A stretch of DNA of 64,000 nucleotides from Dipteris shenzhenensis (taxonomy: Eukaryota; Polypodiophyta; Polypodiopsida; Gleicheniales): the NCBI GenBank assembly GCA_047967505.1, contig CM106540.1, one strand, 5' to 3'. The notes below the pieces were generated by a model. The model was not told the origin of the DNA. It did not search any database and was given only the letters and a program-made list of their open reading frames with translations. Below are positions 1 to 10,190 of this stretch, one piece after another. Both the position numbers and the translations under genes were made by a program. Positions within the stretch are counted from its first letter, which is position 1. Every line of letters starts with the position of its first letter.

Positions 1-548
1 ATTTATGCATCAGTGCAAGCTTGCCCCAGTGTAGTGGACCCAAACAATGAATCCATGTTTTTAATTCTAGATACATAAAATCACTAGGAACATTGATGGA
101 GTACCTAATCAATGTTCAAAGTGCTCAAATTTTGAGTGAGATAATCAAATTTTTTTCTTGGATGAATCGATGTTTATTTCTTGACAAGGTGCTCAAAGTT
201 TTTTAAATGAGATAATCAAAATTTTGAGTCTTTACTCTTTCTTCTCACACTATCCTCATATGTGTTCATAAAAAATGAGAAGAAATTACTATGAATTACA
301 TCTTCATTGAATTGGTATTAAATATTAAATATTATTTTTAAAAGTTTGATGATGTCTTTTTTTGTAGTACCAAATGCTAATCTCGAGATAGATCTATAAT
401 CCTAGATCCAACCACTAATCTACATCAAGTAAGGATTGTATATGATAGCCATAAGTGCATGCTAAAACACTGAGTCACTCCAAGTTGTGCGATGGCTGAA
501 CCTAATGATGTCCACTACACTAGGGTAGGCTTGCATTGAAGCATAAAT
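1..548. repeat. Inverted-repeat-bounded segment, MITE-like
   Basis: The first 39 bases of the window reappear as reverse complement at 510-548, with 34 of 39 positions matching by my alignment. The 470 bp between the arms are AT-rich and hold no credible coding sequence. A non-autonomous DNA transposon bounded by terminal inverted repeats would look like this. The left arm touches the window edge, so the true end and any target duplication cannot be seen. A chance foldback from two opposed repeat copies is the alternative. Confidence 0.45.
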
Positions 549-2104
549 ATCCTCATGCTGGGGAATGATTTGCTGATCTGAGATGGTGGTGATAACTGAA
601 TCCAAGCATGATGCAATGTGACATGACTGAGTTGATGCAGGAATGTCATGAAGACTAATGCTGGTCAAAGCTACTGATGGAAACTGTGTCCAAGGATGTG
701 ATATGCGTCAGAGGTAAAAGCATCAGTGATGGATACTAGAATGGAATCACTTGAAGAGCTGAATGCGCTATGGCATGTATCTCTGCTCTGTTAGAGATGT
801 GAGTACCTCATACTGAGGACTTACCTACTGTATATTGATAGTCTATATGATCATAACTAAACTCTTGCTATGTATCTACATCAATTGTAATAGATGGAAT
901 CCAATCCATGCATGAAGTGATGAATGTACATCACTGGAATCAGACTATACTAATGTAGATGGGACCCTACCTCGTGCTGAGGGCTTACAGTCAAATGTGC
1001 CTCATGATGAGGGATTCATGCTGAGGGCTTATTGAGAAATGTGCCTCATGCTGAGGGCTTACTGAGAAATGTGCATGATCAAAAAGCGTGGGCTGATCCA
1101 TTCTAACATGTGGAACATCCATGTCCAATCACTCAAGACCAATGATGCTCAATTCTACATCATAAACTATTACATACCCTATGGCAATGAATGGTTAAAG
1201 TAGGTTCTCTTTCCACTCACATATCTCATATGGAGTCATGACTGGTGTATCATCAACTATGTGATTTGAAGAACTCCATGCTAGAGGTGGTCTGGTGCTC
1301 TATGCTAGAGGCCTACCCATGTATCGATGAGAGTGTCTATCCATGAGAACAATATGTGAGAGCTGCCACTAGGGGCTTATGCTAAACAATCAAAATCAAG
1401 TCATGTGAGAAGAACAACCATGTGTGAAGGATCAAGCCTATAATAAAGTGATGCAATTGTGTGTTGAGAGTAGCCAAGAGGATGTACAAGGCTGCTGGCT
1501 ATGTGTAGGAACCAATGCCAAAAAAAAGTCAACAATGTGTGACTTTACATCAGTGGCATATGTGTGTGCAAGACTGTGCAACAATCTTGAATCCAAGGAA
1601 GAATATGTCAGCCAAGACTACCGAGTGCCAAGAGACTGATTGAGTAGGTGTCAGCTATATGAATGTGTATACCACTGATAGGACCACATGGATTAATGCC
1701 GATGGAAACTAATCAGTTGATATGGCAATGGCTTACTTGGCTTGATAGAGTTGAATCTCCTCTATGGCTATGCTAGTCTATAACTAGACTACTCGTCAAA
1801 GCATCAAATGCAACAAAAGAATTTTATCTCGATCATTTTGATGTGCTAGGAATGTAGGAGGTGGTTGTGATGATGAGGATTGAATGATGCTGACTTGTGG
1901 AAAAGTCAAAAAGAATATCTAAGGTTATTAACATGTAGAGCATGGTCTTCCAATCATTTTTTCCTTTTGGATTAGCTCCCAATTCCACCGGGATCAAACG
2001 TTATGGCTCTCAGAAGAATGGCAAAACTTGATAGCAAGGGAGAGGGTAGCATGGTGTAGGTGTTGTTGCCTGTGAGGTTGATGAAGGTCATGGTAGTCCA
2101 TGTA
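549..2104. other. Non-coding interval with short degenerate repeats
   Basis: No supported gene. Between about 955 and 1075 the phrase GTGCCTCATGCTGAGGGCTTA recurs in variant forms about three times with 30-40 bp spacing, and related phrases occur near 806 and 972. The remainder is ordinary AT-rich sequence. It probably belongs to the older sequence into which E1 inserted, because the target duplication of E1 begins at 2105. Confidence 0.5.
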
Positions 2105-2109
2105 TGAGG
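2105..2109 (+). other. Target-site duplication, left copy (E1)
   Basis: TGAGG directly precedes the left LTR and recurs directly after the right LTR at 7701-7705. A 5-bp duplication is the expected product of Copia integrase and marks both ends of the insertion. Confidence 0.93.
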
Positions 2110-2461
2110 TGTTGAGATATCGCGCTCTACTCGCGATATGCCAGGGTGACCGTTGTGCATTTATGTCACCGACTTGTTAGCTACAGATGCGGTTGGTACA
2201 CCGCCCACGAATAATAGCTGGATGACAGCTATCCTTATCTACACTAGTTCATGGCTCAGTTAGTATGCCACCTTAGTTAGTTGAGTTTGGTTTGAGACCC
2301 ACATATAGGGTTCTTCTATTTCTTTGTACTAGAGTTCTTTTGGCTTTCACAACTAAGAAGAGGAAAACTGTTTTCAGCCTCCACCTTTGTGTGTATTCCC
2401 CCATTGTGCATGTGAGAAATCCACAAGTGAGACTCCTTCCCTCTCTCCCACTATCTTCACA
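2110..2461 (+). repeat. 5' LTR of E1
   Basis: Begins TGTTGAGATATC and ends CTTCACA, with the TG...CA ends typical of LTRs. Carries a plausible TATA-like stretch (ACATATAGGG, near 2300) and would hold the promoter and transcript start. It aligns end to end with 7349-7700 at the same length of 352 bp with seven substitutions and no gaps. Confidence 0.95.
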
Positions 2462-2473
2462 TGGTATCAGAGC
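2462..2473 (+). promoter_or_regulatory. Primer-binding site of E1 (tRNA-iMet)
   Basis: TGGTATCAGAGC directly abuts the LTR. This is the complement of the 3' end of plant initiator methionine tRNA, the usual primer for Copia minus-strand cDNA synthesis. Confidence 0.95.
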
Positions 2474-2975
2474 CTTGTTCGTGGTAAGGAGCTCAAGAAA
2501 GCAAGCCAAGTTTGTGGTGTCCTGGTAAGAGGACTAGTGTTGCTTTCCTATTTCGAGTTTGGGAGCAAATCTCTGCAGGTAGCACAGCCAGAAGTGCAAG
2601 AGTGCACTGTCTCAGATTGAGACGCTTTTTGCGGTGTGGTGAGAGCACAGTATACGCTCATTTTTTTGATTTGAGGCCATTTCGGGGCCCGTTTTGAAGG
2701 CGGAAGTTCTTCGCAGGCGCTCAGAAAAAGGCCCTGTTTTGGCTGTGCGACCACTGCGCGGCTAGTCGATGAAAAGTTGCCGCAGAAATTGCATTGTATG
2801 CCTGTGTGCAGAGATATTGGGAGTTGCAGAATCATGCTTGTTGCCTGTTGATGCAAAATCGTCACTAGGAAGTGACTGCGTGGTGAAATACCACTTTCGT
2901 CAGTTTTGCAGATCTGCCCGTGTGAGGCAAAAGCTGTGTTTTTTGCAGTGATAGAATATTTTGCAGTGTTCTGTA

Positions 2976-3911
2976 ATGGCATCTGATTCTCTTTCATAGA
3001 TTGTCACTGAAAAGCTTGACAAGAACAACTTCCAGGCATGGAAGTTTAGAATGATGAATTTCCTTATGGGAAAAGGCTATTGGGAGTTCATTATAGGAAA
3101 TGAAGAAGAACCTGTTCTTCCTAATGTTCCCAATCAACAGGAAATCCAGGCATTTAAAGGATGGCATGAGAGAGCCAGGAAAGTTATGTACTGGCTGTCT
3201 ATCAGTATTTTAGACTCCATGATTGTGCATATTCAGGATGCAAGTACGCCAAAGGAGGCATGGGATACTTTGGCAAAAATGTACAGCACAAATACGCAAG
3301 CCAGGAAAATGCAACTCGAACAGGAGTTGCACAATGTGCAGAGAGAAAATTTGAGCATAAATGACTACCACATGAAAGTGAAGAAAATTGCAGATGCACT
3401 TGCTTCCATTGGGTCGCCAGTGGAAGATGATGATCTAGTTTCTGTGACCTTGAATGGTCTAGGAAAGGATTATGCACAGTTCCGGACATCCATTGCCGTC
3501 CGTGAAAAATTTCCTGATTTTGAAGAGTTGTTTGCTCTTCTAATTTCTGAAGAGCAGAGAAATGGGGGTGCATCTTCTTCAGCAGGAACTTCAAAAGAAA
3601 CTATCTTCTACTCAAATGCTGGCAGAGGTAGAGGCAGAGGTAGAGGAGGCCGATCTGCAGGCTGTGGTAGAAATCAGATTATGCAGCAAACTCAAGAAAA
3701 CCAGTCCTATGCAGGAGGACGTGGTAACTCTAGAGGCAGGGGGAGCCAAAGAGGCCGTGGTGGATGGCAGAGAGGCCAAAATGCAAACAGCAATGTTGAA
3801 TGCTACTATTGTGGCAAAATGGGTCATATGGCTAAGGACTGCTATAAAAAGCAGAATGACATTATGAATGGAAAATTGCAGCAAGGCAATTATGCATCTT
3901 CTAGTAGGTAG
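2976..3911 (+). pseudogene. gag: Copia Gag (E1), with in-frame stop near the start
   Basis: The frame opens at ATG 2976 (MASDSLS), meets TAG at 2997-2999 and continues open as typical Copia Gag: a KLDKNNFQAWKFRM start motif, a helical UBN2-type core, an Arg-Gly-rich stretch and one CX2CX4HX4C zinc knuckle (CYYCGKMGHMAKDC) at about 3801-3842. Gag would coat the RNA in cytoplasmic virus-like particles. It ends at TAG 3909-3911. After this stop the same frame runs on into protease, so the stop is either decay of a single gag-pol frame or a readthrough-type boundary. Copia elements normally use one continuous frame, which favours decay. Confidence 0.9.
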
Positions 3912-5149
3912 GGTGATGACAGAAATGAGCATCTATTTATGGTGCAGCATATGACCAATTCTGTGACAAGTGCAGAAGAACGAAATGATGTGTGGTATGT
4001 TGACTCAGGTGCGTCAAACCACATGACACATCATGCAGAATGGATGCAAGATGCAAGGAAAATGGAAAAGCCAGGATTTGTGGAGACTGGTGATGATACT
4101 GCACATCCTATTGTGCAGATTGGTAAAATTCCTTTATCTATGCAGGATGGGAAAAAGAAATACCTGTCCGATGTATTTCATGTCCCGAACATCACCAAGA
4201 ACCTGGTTTCTATTGGTCAAATGGTTGAGCAGGGCTTGCAGGTTAGATTTAATCCTCATGGATGGTTTGTTGAGGATATGAAAAATAATGGTCGCTTGAT
4301 AGCAAAAGGAAAGAAGAAGGGCAGGATGTTTACGTTGGATGCGGACATGCCTGAATTGAGTGCAACAATGTTTGCACATGGGACCGGTGTAGTTGCAGAT
4401 ATATTGATATCTGGCACAAACGCATTGGTCATGTTAATATACAGCGACTTAAATCAATGCAAGCCCAAAATATTGTTGCAGGATTGCCTAAATTCAAGGT
4501 TGCAGAAATGCACAAGGTTTGTGAAGCCTGTCAATTTGGGAAATAGGCAAGGAAACCTTTTCCTAGGCATGTTCAAGAGAGTAAAAAGCCATTGGAATTA
4601 ATCCACTTTGATGTGTGGACTACTAAAGCTGCATCTATTGGAGGCTGTCACTATTTTGTCACATTTATTGATGACTTCAGTAGAAAACTTTGGGTGTATT
4701 TTATGAAAAAGAAAAGTGAAGTGTTTGGGCAGTTCAAAGCTTTTAAAGCTATGGTTGAAAAAGAAACAGGCCTGCAAATAAAATGCCTAAGGTCAGATGG
4801 AGGGGGAGAGTACCTCTCAAATGAGTTTGCAAGGTTCTTGCAGGAGCATGGTATAAAGCAGCAATATTCATGCAGTCATACCCCACAGCAAAATGGAATT
4901 GCAGAAAGGAAAAACAGGCATATTGGAGAGGTATCTCGGGCTATGCTAAATGAAAAAGATCTACCAGATTATTATTGGGCTGAAGCAGTTGCTACAGTAG
5001 TTTATATAATGAACAGGACTCCCATTGCAACAATACATGGCATGATGCCAGAGGAGATGTATACTGGTAGGAAACCAGATATTTCTCATTTGAAAATTTT
5101 TGGTTGCATTGCCTATGTTCATGTGCCAGATCAGTTATTTCTCATTTGA
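3912..5149 (+). pseudogene. pol: Copia protease and integrase (E1), broken
   Basis: The aspartic protease active site DSGAS is at 4002-4016, with SNHMT following. A net frameshift lies between about 4396 and 4412; beyond it the frame gives WHKRIGH and a CEAC pair, the HHCC zinc-binding domain that precedes integrase. TAG at 4544-4546 interrupts this domain (FGK-stop-ARKPF). The integrase core follows: FDVW, FIDDFSRKLW, LRSDGGGEY and QQNGIAERKN give the D-D-E triad. The frame closes at TGA 5147-5149, which lies inside a 39-bp insertion copied from just upstream. Integrase would insert the cDNA into host DNA; this copy cannot be made as one protein. Confidence 0.9.
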
Positions 5150-5175
5150 AAATTTTTGGTTGCATTGCCTATGTT
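5080..5175 (+). repeat. Short interrupted direct duplication in integrase
   Basis: The 40 bp at 5080-5119 are repeated exactly at 5136-5175. Removing 39 bp restores a normal junction between HVPDQ and LRSKLDP, so the second copy is an insertion templated from 17 bp upstream. It keeps the frame but brings in a TGA. This is the form of filler DNA made during end-joining or by polymerase slippage and template switching. Confidence 0.9.
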
Positions 5176-6529
5176 GAGGTCCAAGTTGGATCCAAAAGCT
5201 GAGAAGTGCATCTTTATTGGTTATTCTCTGCAGCAGAAAGGGTATAGATGCTATAACCCTTCTACACGTAAGTTCACAGTGAGCAGAGATGTTGTTTTTT
5301 ATGAGATGAGCAGTTGGTATAAACCAGTAAATGTGATGATTGATGTAGATGCACAAAATGGTAATGCTGCACAAAATTCACAGCAGCAATCACAAAATAT
5401 CAGTGGACCTGCAGTGTCCTCTAGCAGTGGTTCACATACTTCGCCATGGATAGGTAGATTGAGATCAAGAGAATCTCCTCAAAGCAATGCAGATAGTGGT
5501 ACACAGGTATCACGAAAAGGAAAAGAGAAGGTAGATCAGCCCATGTTTGATGTGAATGCAGGTCACTCTTATGTGGATGGTGAATCCAGTGGCTCAGAGC
5601 AGAGCATTGATGATGAGTTGGGTATTCCTTCTATTGTTACACCTGGAGTAAGGAAGACCAGGGATGTTTTGAGAGCACCTGGAAGTGAGCCTATTTTGCG
5701 CAGGTCTACCAGGGTTAGGTATCCTGTGGATAGGCTGAAATATGATGGATTTACAGCCATTCACTATGCCTATATGGTCAAAGTGATACAGGAACCAGAA
5801 CCCACTTCTTTTGAGCAAGCCATGGGAAATGAAAAATGGGAGAAAGCCATGGATGAAGAAATGGATGCCTTGGATGCAAATGCTACATGGAAATTGGTGC
5901 CTTTGCCTAAAGACAAGAATGCAATTGGCTGTAAGTGGGTTTATAAGATCAAGCACAATGCAGATGGTTCTGTGAATAGATACAAGGCAAGATTAGTTGT
6001 CAAGGGGTATGCACAGACATATGGCATTGATTATGAAGAAACTTTCAGCCCGTTTGCAAGGATGGCAACCGTAAGAGCAGCCATTGCTATGGCTGCATCA
6101 AAGGGATGGTCTTTACATCAGATGGATGTAAAGAATGCCTTCTTGCATGGTGATTTGCAAGAAGAGGTCTTTATGGAGCAGCCAGCAGGTTATGTTCATG
6201 CTATTCATCCTGAGTTTGTTTACAGGTTGAAGAAAGCCTTGTATGGCTTGAAGCAAGCACCTAGAGCATGGTCTGACAAGATAGCACAGTATCTTGTCAC
6301 TATTGGCTTTCAGATTTCCAAGGCAGATTTCTCACTCTATGTGAGAAAAACAGAGAAAGGGATTATGCTGCTTCTCATTTATGTTGATGATTTGATCATC
6401 ACAGGTGATAGTGATAAAGATATCCTTCATGTGAAAATGCTATTGAGGCAGAAGTTTGAGATGAAGGATTTGGGAGAGCTGCGTTATTTCTTGGGCATTG
6501 AGGTGATTAGATCACCAAGTGGGATATAG
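5176..6529 (+). pseudogene. pol: Copia integrase C-terminus and reverse transcriptase (E1)
   Basis: LRSKLDPKAEKCIFIGYS at the start is the conserved integrase C-terminal (GKGY-like) segment. A low-complexity linker follows, then the RT domain from about 5870 (WKLVPLPKDKNAIGCKWVYK) through QMDVKNAFLHG and LYGLKQAPRAW to the catalytic YVDD at about 6380-6391. RT copies the element RNA to cDNA in the particle. The frame is open for over 1.3 kb and then meets TAG at 6527-6529, followed by a second TAG at 6542-6544. Key RT residues appear intact. Confidence 0.92.
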
Positions 6530-7388
6530 CTCTTGCAGAGGTAGTATGGACTGGACATGATGTCCAAATATGGGATGATAGGCTGTAAGCCTATTTCAGT
6601 TCCTTTGGAGCAGAATGTGAAGCTGAGCGCAGATGCAGGTGAGCTTCTGGAAGACCCTACTATGTACAGACGCATAGTAGGAAGTTTGATTTACATGACT
6701 ATTACCAAGCTAGATTTGAGCTATGCTATTGGGTTGGTAAGTCAGTTTATGCAGGCTCCAAGGAAACTGCATTTGGATGCGGCTAGACGCATACTCAGGT
6801 ATGTGAAGTCCACATTGCAGTATGGACTATTTTATGAGGCTGGGGTTCAGATACAGTTGCATGGATACACTGATGCCGATTGGGCTGGTAGTATTTCTGA
6901 TAGACGATCTACCAGTGGATATGTGTTCTCTTTTGGGAGTGCTACAGTCACTTGGAGCAGCAAGAAACAACCTATAGTTGCCTTGTCAAGCACAGAGGCT
7001 GAGTACAGGGGTGCAGCAATGGCTGCATGTGAGGTAGCTTGGTTGCATAAGCTACTCTATGATATGCATCGGTCTATAGATGGGCCAGTTGTCATTTATT
7101 GTGACAACATGAGCAGTATACACTTGGCAAATAACCCAGTCTATCGTCTATCATGCTAGAACAAAGCACATTGAGGTGCATTATCACTATGTGTGGGAGA
7201 AGGTTTTACTAGGTCTTATTGATCTAGTTTATGTCAGCACAGAGGATCAGGTAGCTGACATATTCACGAAGGCATTGGGTGCAGAGAAGCTACGCAAGTT
7301 CAGAGACCTGCTTGGTGTGCAGGAATTGGGATTGAGCTCAAGGGGGAGTGTTGAGATATCGAGCTCTACTTGCGATATGCCAGGGTGA
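6530..7388 (+). pseudogene. pol: Copia RNase H and polyprotein end (E1)
   Basis: After two closely spaced TAG codons the frame resumes with the RT thumb (GLDMMSKYGM, GSLIYMTITK) and RNase H: YTDADWAGS, RRSTSGYVF, ALSSTEAEYRG and YCDNMSSI. A tandem GTCTATC duplication at 7139-7152 then shifts the frame. The shifted frame continues as KHIEVHYHYVWEK and DQVADIFTKAL, the usual Copia C-terminus, and runs into the right LTR, stopping at 7388. Confidence 0.9.
7340..7348 (+). promoter_or_regulatory. Polypurine tract of E1
   Basis: AAGGGGGAG directly abuts the 3' LTR and would prime plus-strand cDNA synthesis. Confidence 0.9.
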
Positions 7389-7700
7389 CCGTTGTGCATT
7401 TATGTCACCGACTTGTTAGCTACAGATGCAGTTGGTACACCACCCACGAATAATAGCTGGATGACAGCTATCCTTATCTACACTAGTTCGTGGCTCACTT
7501 AGTATGCCACCTTAGTTAGTTGAGTTTGGTTTGAGACCCACATATAGGGTTCTTCTATTTCTTTGTACTAGAGTTCTTTTGGCTTTCACAACTAAGAAGA
7601 GGAAAACTGTTTTCAGCCTCCACCTTTGTGTGTATTCCCCCATTGTGCATGTGAGAAATCCGCAAGTGAGACTCCTTCCCTCTCTCCCACTATCTTCACA
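7349..7700 (+). repeat. 3' LTR of E1
   Basis: 352 bp, TG...CA ends, seven differences from the left LTR, followed by the second TGAGG. Confidence 0.95.
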
Positions 7701-7705
7701 TGAGG
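7701..7705 (+). other. Target-site duplication, right copy (E1)
   Basis: TGAGG, identical to 2105-2109. Confidence 0.93.
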
Positions 7706-8225
7706 TGTTCTCATCTGCGTTGTAGTAGAAGCTATGGCTACTATGTTGGAGGCATTTGTTGATGGCATTCGTGGAGTCGAGCTCGCTAGTACAATTGAAG
7801 AGAGTCATAGTGCCTCGACTATGTTATTAATAGCACTACATGCTTCACAGGAGCCTTGCTTTGGTTGAATCTGAGTGCTATTGTGTTCCTGTGAGAACCA
7901 AAAATGGAAAATTATTGAGGAGGAACATGAGCCTTTCTCGACTCTCTCATAACCTCTAAAATCTCTTGACTCATGAACCGTCAAATCACATCAAAGATTG
8001 AAATGGCTATAACCTGAGTTCCATGAAGTGGAATCAAAAGCTTTTTGATACAAAATGGAGAGGAGAGTAGTTCTACATGAGGATGAAGAAGATGCCTCAC
8101 AAATGAGGGCCTGTTGCCTTGCTTTGATGGAACAAAGATTGCGCTCTCTCTCAAGAAAACTCTCCCACTGGAGAATGCCTCACAAGGAGGTCTTGACACT
8201 CATGAAGGGAGTGGGAGCACCATCG
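7706..8225 (-). mobile_element. Internal fragment of a minus-strand LTR element
   Basis: This interval lies on the 3' side (in minus orientation) of the primer-binding site at 8226-8237 and so reads as the leader of a second retroelement. No gag motif is visible. E1 begins or ends at its left edge, so the rest of the element may continue to the left of 2105 or may have been lost. Confidence 0.45.
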
Positions 8226-8245
8226 GCTTTGATACCATGATAAAG

Positions 8246-8283
<38 letters not shown>

Positions 8284-8421
8284 TGCACATGATATAGCGA
8301 CATGTAGATTATGTTGTATTGAACATAACCATGCATATATACATGAGTACCCCTTAGGGTTAGGGTTAGGGTTTTCCCCTAATGCCCTATCTAGATGGTA
8401 CAATTTACACCATCCTCAACA
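8226..8421 (-). repeat. Minus-strand LTR with adjoining PBS and internal GA microsatellite
   Basis: Read on the minus strand, an LTR-like sequence starts TGTTGAGGATGG (at 8421) and ends TTTATCA (at 8238). It is followed at once by TGGTATCAAAGC (8237-8226), a one-base variant of the iMet primer-binding site. The LTR is only 184 bp and contains a GA microsatellite at about 8250-8281. No second LTR was found. Confidence 0.7.
8354..8371 (+). repeat. Short interstitial TTAGGG repeat
   Basis: Three perfect TTAGGG units followed by TTTTCCCC, inside the minus-strand LTR. Most plants use TTTAGGG at telomeres. With three units this is probably chance or a motif of the LTR and not a former chromosome end. 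Confidence 0.6.
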
Positions 8422-8449
8422 TAATCGGGCTCCCCAGTTGTAACAGAAT

Positions 8450-10190
8450 TCATGGTGCACCATGTTAGCACCAACGTATCTCAACCACTAGAGGTCAATC
8501 TTGACCTTTTGTATCCCCTTTCCATATTTAGGTGCCCTCAATGTTAATCATATTTAGTAGGACTATAGCCTCAGGCACCTTGGGACCATATGCCACCATC
8601 TGTCTCCCTATCTTCTTAACCACGTATATGGTCCCAAGGACATGCATCCAATTTTGGGAGAACACGAGCTCTAGTGGTTGAGCATACCAGTGTTCATCTC
8701 GGTTCTCTCCTACATCCTTCTTGTTGTTGCAGGATTAGAACATGTTTACAAAGGTGGTCCATTTGTGCTATTGGAATCAGCCACAAATAGATTATCAATC
8801 ATGGGGTGGGCATTTTAGGTCTGAAGATTGACCCTCATAAATTTTCTTTATGCATATAGATTCAATTAGAGGACTTAGTCCTGCTATGCGCATAAAAGGC
8901 CTTCCTAAAATCACATCATAACCATCTAGTTGGCCATGGAAATCCACAAACTAGACATGGTAGGTAAGTCTAAAGGTCTTTATCTTGATGCCCCTCAGGA
9001 TTCCCATTGTTTGGGCTATTGCTCCATTTTGTCATTTTAACCACTAGATTGGTACATTCAATCTTGGGCCATTCCAACTTGACCTAGCACTGCTTGATGA
9101 CTATGTTCACCCCTGCAACCCCCATCCAAGATTATCACGGCACTCTTATTTTGTTAGGTGATTTGGAGTACAACATTAGTATCATCACTTTCAAAGTACT
9201 GGCCTAATTTATTGACTGGTATCTTAAGAAGGTTAGGCTCCTATGTAGGGGCTTCTACTACCTTGGTGGGCACCTCTTGAGGGGTGACCATTTTTCCATT
9301 CATCCAATAGGAGATCTCTCCCAAGGATGGGATTCCCTTCGAGTAGGGTCACAATAGGCATTTTCACTTCTATGGACAAGAATGCGGCTAGTCTAGCCAC
9401 ATATCAAGGTTGGGTGATAGGCTCTCGGTGTTTTGGTTGTGGCTCTTCAAAGCCACAAAGGACAGAGGGTCTTCTTCTATAGCCTGATGCCATGTCAAGT
9501 GCTCTTTAAAAATTTTGTGCCTTAAGAGAGACATCCCAATGAGCCACCTGATTCTTCCTCATTCGCCTTTTCTAGGATGGGAGAGGCTTTAGGGCTTCTC
9601 TTAAGGGCTTGGTAGTTTTCCTGAATCATGTCCACCATGCCCTTGCTAGTCTTGAGCCTTTACTCAAGTTTCTCTTAACAATATTGGACTAGCTATTGTG
9701 CCTCAACAAATACGCATTGCTTTTCAATAGTGAGGTCAGGGTATTCATTATGACCCATACGGGTGGGTTCTACTTGTAAGTTGGTACCCCCTTTGCACTA
9801 TCCTTACACAGGTTAGGAATTGGTTGGCTGACGGGTTGTGTTTTGAAGATATGGAAGTGGAAATGGTAGCCATGTCCTTATTGGACCTGCTTTGAGAATA
9901 ATCACTCTGTCTGATTCCTTCTCAACTTTAACAACACCTGTGTAGCCTGTACCCCTAAGTTGGGTTGTAGCTACCTTATCCCTCTTGGCCTAAATATGGA
10001 GCTCCTTTCTCAGAGCTCTAGCGGGTCCTAACACTGATAACATTTAATGACACCAAAGAAACTTGGCCTCTCTAAATACTCAACAAATTAATAGTCTTAG
10101 GATCCATGGCCATTCTAGGGGTCCTTCTCATTGGGCACTCCTTGTAAAGATGGTCGACCCCACAATCCAAACACAATGGGGCATCTAAGT
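8450..10190 (-). pseudogene. Decayed Gypsy-type gag and protease
   Basis: Read on the minus strand, the region begins near 10180 with a zinc-knuckle-like CLDCGVDHLYKEC and later gives VIILDGG (about 9130), a retropepsin-like active-site region, and DGYDVILGRPFMRIAG (about 8930-8885), a hallmark of Ty3/Gypsy-type aspartic protease. Many stops and frameshifts separate these islands, so no protein can be made. It lies beside, not obviously inside, the minus LTR at 8238-8421. The order gag then protease agrees with a single ancient minus-strand element. Confidence 0.7.

Larger units (their letters stand above)
2110..7700 (+). mobile_element. Complete Ty1/Copia LTR retrotransposon (E1)
   Basis: The element is 5591 bp with 352-bp LTRs, a tRNA-iMet primer-binding site, gag, protease, integrase, reverse transcriptase and RNase H in Copia order (integrase before RT), a polypurine tract and a 5-bp TGAGG duplication. 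The two LTRs differ at seven positions by my count, about 2%, so the insertion is fairly recent. It can no longer make a full polyprotein: the single long frame is interrupted by five TAG codons, a small frameshift near 4400, a 39-bp copied insertion near 5136 and a 7-bp tandem duplication at 7139-7152. An LTR of the same family is present at 29601-29912. Confidence 0.95.

Noticed and set aside
2292-2528. Frames inside the E1 LTRs (MRPTYRVLLFLC...), repeated at 7531
   Set aside because: They lie in LTR sequence, overlap the PBS and have no homology that I recognise; repetition is due to the LTR itself.
8354-8371. Interstitial telomere as a chromosome-fusion scar
   Set aside because: Only three TTAGGG units, not the usual plant TTTAGGG, and located inside an LTR.
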